Shown here in pieces: positions 1-4,687 of a DNA stretch of 7,744 bases (positions within the stretch are counted from its first letter, which is position 1; the number at the start of each line of letters is the position of its first letter). The notes beneath the pieces are model-generated. The model was not told the DNA's origin. It saw only the letters and a program-made list of their open reading frames with translations, and did no database searches. The DNA is taken from contig JAODBP010000088.1 in assembly GCA_025464025.1 (NCBI GenBank), positions 1 through 7,744 of the forward strand, in the 5' to 3' direction. Source of the DNA: Actinomycetes bacterium. Lineage in GTDB: Bacteria; Actinomycetota; Acidimicrobiia; Acidimicrobiales; CADCSY01. The translations under genes and the position numbers were made by a program.

Positions 1-404
1 TTGATCTGCGACGGGTGCAGGTCCACCACCTCGTGCACGACGGCCAGGGTCGACGGCCGCCGGGCCACACCCCGGTGGCGGACCACGTGGATCGGTCGGA
101 GCCGGAAGCCGGGCACGCCCCACATCCACGCTGCCGTCGGTCCGGCGATCGCCGCCCCGGGACTGGCATCGAGGACCGCCGCCATGAGGCACTGGTCATC
201 CGTCCGCGGGGATCCACTCCGTGCCAGCACCCGATCGGATCGCACCACCCAGTGGGGCGACGCCCGCAACCGGTGCACGTCTTGCTTGCGCATCCCCACG
301 GCCCGCAACTGCCACGTACCGACCACGCCGTGCTGGTCCGCTGCCAGCTCCACCGCTTCCTGTTCGCACCGCATGCCGGAAAGCGTGCCGAGGGGGTGTG
401 ACAC
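1..404 (-). CDS. AbiEi-antitoxin-like / DUF559-type protein, N-terminal part (3' end off window)
   Basis: Reading the reverse complement gives 134 codons with no stop, running off the left edge. After a short leader the protein shows ELAADQHGVVGTWQLRAVGM (about residues 19-38), then RKQDVHRLRASPHWVVRSDRV. This matches the N-terminal winged-helix domain of AbiEi-family antitoxins (residues about 14-60). A segment with AAVLDASPGAAIAGPTAAWM and GVPGF follows, as in the many actinobacterial AbiEi/DUF559 proteins, whose C-terminus is usually a Vsr-like nuclease fold; that part is outside the window. The GTG start at 404 is chosen because GGAGGGG (411-417 on the plus strand, read in reverse) sits 6 nt upstream; an ATG 30 nt further in (372-374) is the alternative. 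No cognate AbiEii toxin is visible. The role (antitoxin, regulator or solitary nuclease) is open; family assignment is from recognised motif pattern only. Confidence 0.72.
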   Translation of the reverse strand, partial: MSHPLGTLSGMRCEQEAVELAADQHGVVGTWQLRAVGMRKQDVHRLRASPHWVVRSDRVLARSGSPRTDDQCLMAAVLDASPGAAIAGPTAAWMWGVPGFRLRPIHVVRHRGVARRPSTLAVVHEVVDLHPSQI

Positions 405-425
405 TCCGGCCCCCTCCACCAACCA

Positions 426-463
426 GCGACGGATGGTCACCAGAAGTGGTGACCATCCGTCGC
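426..463. repeat. Perfect 17-bp inverted repeat with 4-nt loop (hairpin or operator)
   Basis: The left arm 426-442 (GCGACGGATGGTCACCA) is exactly complementary in reverse to the right arm 447-463, with GAAG as the loop at 443-446. No T-tract follows on either strand, so it is not a classical intrinsic terminator. It lies between two divergent genes, about 22 nt upstream of the AbiEi-like start and 80 nt upstream of the tatA-like start. It could be a transcript hairpin in the minus-strand leader, or an operator: AbiEi antitoxins are known to repress their own promoters through inverted repeats. The structure is seen directly; the role is inferred. Confidence 0.8.
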
Positions 464-529
464 GGGTTCGCCGGGGGGCAGGCAATGGAGCGTTCATGGT
501 GGGGACACGCGCTCGTCGATCGGTGGTTC

Positions 530-542
530 TAGCGTTTGGGGC
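530..542 (+). promoter_or_regulatory. Possible -10 element (TAGCGT) giving a leaderless tatA transcript
   Basis: TAGCGT at 530-535 fits the actinobacterial TANNNT -10 pattern and ends 7 nt before the GTG at 543. That spacing is typical when transcription begins at the start codon itself. No convincing Shine-Dalgarno sequence precedes the GTG (only TTGGGGC), which agrees with a leaderless message. No clear -35 box is seen. Confidence 0.35.
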
Positions 543-683
543 GTGGGAACTCCTGAGCTGCTCATCGTCGCCGCTGTCGTCCTCCTCCTCTTCGGGTCGA
601 CGAAGCTGCCGAACCTGGCCCGATCGTTGGGCGAGGCCCAGCGCGAGCTGAAGAAGGGCGCGGCCGGCGACGACGAGGTGTGA
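543..683 (+). CDS. tatA: TatA-like twin-arginine translocase component, very short
   Basis: This 46-residue protein would be the pore-forming component of the Tat system, which moves folded proteins across the cytoplasmic membrane. It begins GTPELLIVAAVVLLLFG (residues 2-18): a short polar N-terminus with P4-E5, one membrane helix (about 6-16), and the conserved F17-G18 hinge. The amphipathic helix KLPNLARSLGEAQRELKK (21-38) follows, with an acidic tail GDDEV. This is the classic TatA/E order. TatA proteins are usually about 60-90 residues, so the acidic C-terminal tail is nearly absent here. No tatB or tatC lies beside it, which is common in actinobacteria. The GTG is chosen because it places the membrane helix at the N-terminus and no upstream ATG or strong ribosome-binding site exists in frame. 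Confidence 0.85.
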   Translation: MGTPELLIVAAVVLLLFGSTKLPNLARSLGEAQRELKKGAAGDDEV

Positions 684-753
684 CCGCCCAGTTCACGAGA
701 TGGAAACGCCGCGAGCGTTGACAGAGTGTTGAATTCTTGAGGACGCTGGAGAC
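684..753 (+). promoter_or_regulatory. Short leader upstream of the dioxygenase gene, with ribosome-binding site
   Basis: The 70 bp between the TatA stop and the dioxygenase start contain TTGACA at 718-723 and a GAGGA motif at 739-743, 10 nt before the GTG. The GAGGA is a reasonable ribosome-binding site. The TTGACA matches a -35 box, but I find no acceptable -10 at 16-18 nt, so the promoter is unproven. An in-frame stop at 730-732 excludes a start further upstream. Confidence 0.3.
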
Positions 754-1506
754 GTGGTCGGCATCGTTCCCTCTCGCACCTCCGATCCCGCTGAGGCCGC
801 TCGCCTCGTCGCCGATCGGGGTGCCGCCATCCTCACCCCGTGTGGGCCCACCGAGGCCGATGCCCGGGGGGTCGCCGCCAAGGTCTGGGGCGACCGGGTG
901 GTGGCCGTGCCCGAGCCGGCGGCCGTCCGCGAGGGCGGCGACAAGGATCGCTTGAAGTACGGCAACCACGAGCGCCTCGAGCTCCACACCGACGGGTTCG
1001 CCTATGGCGACAAGGCCCCCGACGTGATGGCCCTCGTCTGCGTGCAGGACGGGGCCACCGGTGGCGAGTCGTTCCTGGCCGACGGCTACGGCCTGCTCGA
1101 CCACATGGACCGGGGCCTGCGCTCGTTCCTCCTCGACGTGGACGTCGACCAGACCGAGCCCGGCGCCCACGAGACGATCGCCCCCATCGTCCTCACCCTC
1201 CCGTCGGGCCGCCGGGCCGTGCGCCGCCCCTTCTGGGCCCAACCGGCGCCCGGCAGCGCCAGCCGAGATCGCGACGCCCTGCAGATCGCCCGCTGGCGGG
1301 ACCTCACCGCCGGGCTCTCCGAGACCGTGCCCCGCTTCCGCATGGCGCCGGGCGAGGTCCTGCTGGTCGACAACTACCGCGTGCTCCACGGTCGCGATCC
1401 CTACGAGGGCGAGCGCTTCCTCTGGCGGGTCTGGGCCTGGACCACCGATGGCAACGGCACCCCGCCCGGCCCCCTCCACTCCGATTCCCGCTACGCCTTC
1501 CAGTGA
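754..1506 (+). CDS. TauD/TfdA-family Fe(II)/2-oxoglutarate-dependent dioxygenase
   Basis: The 250-residue product has the facial-triad layout of this family. The H78-x-D80 motif lies in ELHTDGFAYGD, the distal H212 in VDNYRVLHGRDPY, and R225 13 residues later (GERFLWRVW) is placed to bind the 2-oxoglutarate carboxylate. GGESFLADG (about 103-111) and the DNYRVLHGR block are typical of the TauD/TfdA (gamma-butyrobetaine hydroxylase-like) group. Such enzymes couple 2-oxoglutarate decarboxylation to hydroxylation of a small substrate, often leading to loss of an alkyl, sulfonate or amine group. The length is on the short side for TauD (about 280), but the core is complete. The GTG start is the first in-frame start after a stop at 730-732. 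It lies 121 bp before the Rieske gene with a repeat-rich spacer between, so co-transcription with the operon is possible but not certain. The substrate is unknown. Confidence 0.85.
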   Translation: MVGIVPSRTSDPAEAARLVADRGAAILTPCGPTEADARGVAAKVWGDRVVAVPEPAAVREGGDKDRLKYGNHERLELHTDGFAYGDKAPDVMALVCVQDGATGGESFLADGYGLLDHMDRGLRSFLLDVDVDQTEPGAHETIAPIVLTLPSGRRAVRRPFWAQPAPGSASRDRDALQIARWRDLTAGLSETVPRFRMAPGEVLLVDNYRVLHGRDPYEGERFLWRVWAWTTDGNGTPPGPLHSDSRYAFQ

Positions 1507-1634
1507 GCGAGCGCAGCGAGCGAATCATGAGCACAGGCCTCGTGAGGCGCCCTGGCGCCGAACGGCTCACTGGTGCCCCTGCCGGCGCGATGACTCGAGC
1601 TGGTCGCGCGACCCGAGGCAGACGCCAGTGAGCC
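1505..1634. repeat. Repeat-rich intergenic element with nested inverted repeats (REP/MITE-like)
   Basis: The element starts on the dioxygenase stop codon with two copies of GCGAGCG (1507-1513 and 1516-1522) separated by CA. CCTCGTGAGG and a GGCGCC-CT-GGCGCC pair follow. The second half folds as nested pairs: GGCTCACTGG (1564-1573) with CCAGTGAGCC (1625-1634), CTGCC (1579-1583) with GGCAG (1617-1621), and GCGCGA (1585-1590) with TCGCGC (1604-1609). The outer right arm covers the GTG start of the next gene (1628-1630). I recall GAGCGNAGCGAGCG-type tracts following stop codons in other actinobacterial genomes, which suggests a dispersed element, but a single window cannot show its copy number. 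It might also act as a structured leader for the operon. Confidence 0.6.
1527..1631 (+). CDS. Possible 34-residue leader ORF overlapping the Rieske A start
   Basis: An ATG at 1527 opens a 34-codon frame whose TGA (1629-1631) overlaps the GTG of the first Rieske gene by 4 nt, the same coupling geometry used further down the operon. The product is basic (many Arg) and resembles no family I know. It lies wholly inside the repeat-rich element and has only a weak purine stretch before its start, so it may be a chance frame. Confidence 0.2.
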   Translation: MSTGLVRRPGAERLTGAPAGAMTRAGRATRGRRQ

Positions 1635-2650
1635 TCGACACCAGCCTCGAGCTGTTCTGGCACCCGGTGGCCACCGTCGACGAGCTGGCCGCCGCCGCCC
1701 CCCACCCCCTCGCCGTCACCCTGCTCGGCCGCCGCCTGGCCGTGGCTGACCTGGGCGACGCCGTGCTGGCCGTCACCGACCGCTGCCCCCACCGCTCGAC
1801 CCGCCTCTCGGTCGGCACCGTGGAGGCCGCCGGCATCCGCTGCGCCTACCACGGCTGGCGCTACGGCCCCGACGGCGCCTGCGACGACATCCCCTCCATG
1901 CCCGACGGCCCCATCCCCGGCCGGGCCTGCGTCGAGGCGTTCGACGCCGCCGTGGCCTACGGCCTGGTGTGGGTTCGTCTCGACGGCGCCGCCGCCACCA
2001 CCATCCCGGCCTGTCCGGCCTGGGACGACGCCACCTACCGGGTCCTCACCGGCACCCCGTACACGTGGCCCACCTCGGCTCCCCGCCGGGTCGAGAACTT
2101 CGTCGACCTGGCCCACTTCGCCTGGGTCCACGACGGCACCCTCGGCCGCCGCGACGAGCCCGTGCCCCAGCTCCCCGCGATCCGCCGCCACGACGGCGAG
2201 CTGCGCTTCGACTACGACCCGCCCGACCAGGAGGTCGAGGACGCGGCGATGTTCGGCTCGTCGCGCTACCGCATGCCGATGCCGCTCACCGTCGACATCG
2301 ACTTCACGCTCGACTCCGGCGCCCGCCGCCGGCTCTGGATGACGGCGTCGCCGATCGACTCGGGCTCGTGCCGGGCCTTCTGGCTCGTCTGCCGCGACGA
2401 CGACCTCGACCCCGAGCGCGACGCCCACCACCTGGCGTTCCAGCAGGTCGTGCTCGACGAGGACGAGCCCGTCGTCTGCGCCCAGGACCCGCCAGAGATC
2501 CCGCTCGAGCCCGGCATCGAGGTGTCGGTGCGCACCGACAAGGTGTCGATCGAGTACCGCCACTGGCTCCGCGAGCTGGCCGCCGCGGCCGAGGTCGGCC
2601 CCGACGCGGTGCGGGCCACGCTCACCGTCCCCACCCACGCCGTCGCCTGA
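1628..2650 (+). CDS. Rieske non-heme iron oxygenase, alpha-type (paralogue A)
   Basis: The 340-residue product is a single-component-type aromatic-ring-hydroxylating/demethylating oxygenase (VanA/NdmA-like architecture). Its N-terminal Rieske domain binds [2Fe-2S] through C53-P-H55 and C72-AY-H75 (CPHR and CAYHGW, 16 residues between). The catalytic domain carries N157, D160, H163 and H168 (ENFVDLAHFAWVH), the mononuclear iron site with its bridging Asp; the third iron ligand is probably D279 in VLDEDEPVVCAQ. Such enzymes hydroxylate or oxidatively dealkylate their substrate in the cytoplasm, using electrons from a separate reductase or ferredoxin, which is not in this window. The GTG start places WHPVA near the N-terminus, as in paralogue B; a weak GAGGCAG lies about 7 nt upstream. 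The downstream deaminase gene begins 10 nt after the stop. Substrate specificity cannot be read from the sequence. Confidence 0.9.
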   Translation: MSLDTSLELFWHPVATVDELAAAAPHPLAVTLLGRRLAVADLGDAVLAVTDRCPHRSTRLSVGTVEAAGIRCAYHGWRYGPDGACDDIPSMPDGPIPGRACVEAFDAAVAYGLVWVRLDGAAATTIPACPAWDDATYRVLTGTPYTWPTSAPRRVENFVDLAHFAWVHDGTLGRRDEPVPQLPAIRRHDGELRFDYDPPDQEVEDAAMFGSSRYRMPMPLTVDIDFTLDSGARRRLWMTASPIDSGSCRAFWLVCRDDDLDPERDAHHLAFQQVVLDEDEPVVCAQDPPEIPLEPGIEVSVRTDKVSIEYRHWLRELAAAAEVGPDAVRATLTVPTHAVA

Positions 2651-2656
2651 GAGGAG
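2651..2656 (+). promoter_or_regulatory. Strong ribosome-binding site for the ADA-family gene
   Basis: GAGGAG directly follows the Rieske A stop codon and ends 4 nt before the GTG at 2661. It supports that start and efficient independent initiation within the operon. Confidence 0.65.
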
Positions 2657-2660
2657 CCCC

Positions 2661-3686
2661 GTGGACTACGCCGAGTACCTCCGCCGCCTGCCCAAGGTCG
2701 AGCTGCACTGCCACGTCGAGGGCACGCTCCGCCCGTCGACCGTCGCCGACCTGGCCAAGAAGCACGGCATGACCCTGCCCACGCCCGACGTCGACGAGCT
2801 CTACAGCTACGAGACGATCTACGAGTTCCTCGAGGTGTTCCGCTTCGTGAACTCGACGGTGATCGACCGCGACGACTTCGCCCGGATCGCCTACGAGTCG
2901 CTCGAGGACGGCGTGACCCTCGGCAACCTCAAGTACCGCGAGATGTTCTTCAACCCGACGCTGCACACGCCCCGAGGCGTCGACATGGCGACGATCGTCA
3001 ACGGCTTCGCCGACGGCATCAAGGCGGCCGAGGTCGACTACGGCGTCCGCTGCTTCCTCATCGCCGACGTCTACCGCCAGGACGACCCGGCCATGGCCCT
3101 GGCCATGACCGAGGACGTGCTGGCCAACCGGGTGCCCGAGCTCGTCGGCCTCGGCATGGACGGCGCCGAGGCGCCCGACCCGCCCGAGAAGTTCGTCGAC
3201 TCCTACCGCCTCGCCGGCAACGCCGGGCTGCGCCTCACCAGCCACGCGTCGGAGGACGCCCCGCCGGTGAACATCACGACCTGCCTCGACGTGCTCGGCT
3301 GCGAGCGGATCGACCACGGCTACCACATCCTCAGCGACGAGGCCGTCGTCGCGCGCTGCCGCGACGAGGGCATCCACTTCACGTGCTGCCCGACGTCGAC
3401 CGCCGTGGTCTACGGCTGGCCCGACCTCACCGCCCACCCCATCAAGGGGATGATCGAAGCGGGACTGAAGGTCCACCTCAACTCCGACGACCCGACGATG
3501 TTCCGCACCGACATCGGCAAGGAGTACGTCGACTTCATCGGGCAGAACGACTACTCGCCCGAGCTGGCCAAGGAGCTGGTGCACAACGGCGTCGACGCCA
3601 CCTGGCTGAGCGACGACGAGAAGGCGGCGATGCACAAGGCGTTCGACGCCGAGATCGCCGAGCTCGACGCCCAGCTGACCCGATGA
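2661..3686 (+). CDS. Adenosine-deaminase-family protein (adenosine/adenine/N6-substituted purine deaminase)
   Basis: This is a 341-residue amidohydrolase-fold enzyme expected to replace the 6-amino (or 6-alkylamino) group of a purine by a keto group, using one zinc ion. The signatures are complete: H16-x-H18 in LPKVELHCHVEGTLRP, the zinc/catalytic pair H195 and E198 in TSHASE (family form HAGE), H219 in ERIDHGYH, and D276-D277 in LNSDDPTMF. The length is normal for bacterial Add (about 330-345). The ELHCHVEGTL, IDHG and NSDDP variants look closer to the adenine-deaminase/Add-like branch of COG1816 than to classical adenosine deaminase, from memory. So the substrate may be adenine, adenosine or an N6-modified relative. 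It lies between two Rieske oxygenase genes, and its stop overlaps the next start (ATGA). This context argues for a dedicated pathway rather than general salvage. Confidence 0.88.
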   Translation: MDYAEYLRRLPKVELHCHVEGTLRPSTVADLAKKHGMTLPTPDVDELYSYETIYEFLEVFRFVNSTVIDRDDFARIAYESLEDGVTLGNLKYREMFFNPTLHTPRGVDMATIVNGFADGIKAAEVDYGVRCFLIADVYRQDDPAMALAMTEDVLANRVPELVGLGMDGAEAPDPPEKFVDSYRLAGNAGLRLTSHASEDAPPVNITTCLDVLGCERIDHGYHILSDEAVVARCRDEGIHFTCCPTSTAVVYGWPDLTAHPIKGMIEAGLKVHLNSDDPTMFRTDIGKEYVDFIGQNDYSPELAKELVHNGVDATWLSDDEKAAMHKAFDAEIAELDAQLTR

Positions 3687-4687
3687 GGCTCAGCAACACC
3701 GACCCGGCGCTGCGCCACGGCTGGCATCCCGTCGCCCGCTCCGAGGCGGTCGGCGCCGAGCCGGTGAAGGCCCGCCTCCTCGGCGAGGACTGGGTGCTCG
3801 TGCGCCTGCCCACCGGACTCGCTGCGTTCGTCGACCGGTGCCCCCACCGCCTGGCCCCGCTCAGCCTGGGCTGGGTCGACGGCGACTCGCTGCGCTGCGG
3901 CTTCCACGGCTGGTGCTTCGACCAGGCGGGCACGTGCACCGAGATCCCCTCGATGGGCTCGTCCGAGAAGCGCCCGCCGCGGGCCGACGTGCGGACCCCG
4001 TGGGGCCTCGAGGAGCGCTACGGCCTCGTCTTCCTCGCCCCCGAGGAGCCGGTCGCCCCGCTGCTCGACGTGCCCGAGGCCGACGACCCGGCCTTCCTCC
4101 ACGGCGAGCTCGACGTCATCGCCGCCGCCATCGGCGCCGGCCTGGCCGCCGACAACTTCCTCGACATGTCGCACTTCCCGTTCCTCCACGCCAACACGAT
4201 CGGCGCCGAGGAGTCGGCGGTCATCGAGGAGCTCGACGTGCAGCGCGACGGGTTCTGCATGACCGTGCGCAGCCGCCACCCGTTCCCCAACCGGGAGGAC
4301 CCGGCGGTGGCGACGGGGGAGCGGCCGCTGCTCCAGCACCGGATCGTGACGTACCGCTACCACGCCCCGTTCCTCATGTCGCTGCGCATCGACTACGAGG
4401 AGGCGGGCGGCACCAACGTCATCCACTACTTCCTCCAGCCCGTCGACGACGACCTGGTCCTCACCTACTGCGTCATCCACCGCGACGACCTCGGCGGCGA
4501 CGAGCAGCGCATGGCCGAGGCCGTCGGCTTCGAGCTCAAGATCCTCGACGAGGACTACCGGTTCCAGCAGGCCTACGTCGACCGGTCGCTGCCCCTCGAC
4601 CTCACCGCCGAGGTCCACGTGAAGGCCGACCGGGCCACGTTGGAGCTGCGGCGCATCCTCGGCGACCTCGTGAAGGAGCACTCGTGA
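3683..4687 (+). CDS. Rieske non-heme iron oxygenase, alpha-type (paralogue B)
   Basis: This 334-residue product is built like paralogue A. C53-P-H55 and C72-GF-H75 hold the [2Fe-2S] cluster at the same residue numbers. N158, D161, H164 and H169 (DNFLDMSHFPFLH) form the mononuclear iron site, and D291 in ILDEDYRFQQ is the probable third ligand. The C-terminal ends of A and B also align (EV-x-V-x2-D-x4-E-x-R-x2-L). The proteins therefore share one origin but have clearly diverged, as expected for different substrates or successive steps. DNFLDMSHFPFLH is typical of the VanA/NdmA-like demethylase branch, from memory. The ATG overlaps the deaminase stop by 4 nt and no strong ribosome-binding site is visible, so translation is probably coupled. 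No reductase is encoded nearby. The reaction could be N- or O-demethylation, dealkylation or ring hydroxylation. Confidence 0.9.
   Translation: MRLSNTDPALRHGWHPVARSEAVGAEPVKARLLGEDWVLVRLPTGLAAFVDRCPHRLAPLSLGWVDGDSLRCGFHGWCFDQAGTCTEIPSMGSSEKRPPRADVRTPWGLEERYGLVFLAPEEPVAPLLDVPEADDPAFLHGELDVIAAAIGAGLAADNFLDMSHFPFLHANTIGAEESAVIEELDVQRDGFCMTVRSRHPFPNREDPAVATGERPLLQHRIVTYRYHAPFLMSLRIDYEEAGGTNVIHYFLQPVDDDLVLTYCVIHRDDLGGDEQRMAEAVGFELKILDEDYRFQQAYVDRSLPLDLTAEVHVKADRATLELRRILGDLVKEHS
4673..4678 (+). promoter_or_regulatory. Strong ribosome-binding site for the adenine-deaminase-like gene
   Basis: AAGGAG lies inside the end of the Rieske B gene and ends 5 nt before the GTG at 4684. It fixes that start and suggests high expression of this enzyme within the operon. 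Confidence 0.65.

Larger units (their letters stand above)
405..542. other. Divergent intergenic region between the AbiEi-like gene and tatA-like gene
   Basis: About 138 bp separate the two divergent starts. The region holds the Shine-Dalgarno sequence of the minus-strand gene, a long perfect inverted repeat and a possible -10 element for the plus-strand gene, each listed separately. I see no convincing small gene or RNA gene here. Confidence 0.6.

Noticed and set aside
426..463. Intrinsic terminator
   Set aside because: There is no T-tract on either side and it lies between divergent gene starts, not at a gene end.
1..651. Plus-strand open frame of 216 codons at the left edge
   Set aside because: It has Arg/Ser/Thr-rich nonsense composition and conflicts with the AbiEi-like protein on the minus strand and the TatA frame on the plus strand, both of which show family signatures.
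718..723. TTGACA as a -35 box for the dioxygenase gene
   Set aside because: No acceptable -10 sequence is found 16-18 nt downstream, so I do not call a promoter from it alone.
1628..4687. Naming the Rieske genes ndmA/ndmB or vanA
   Set aside because: The architecture fits, but nothing visible proves caffeine, vanillate or another particular substrate, so no gene symbols are assigned.
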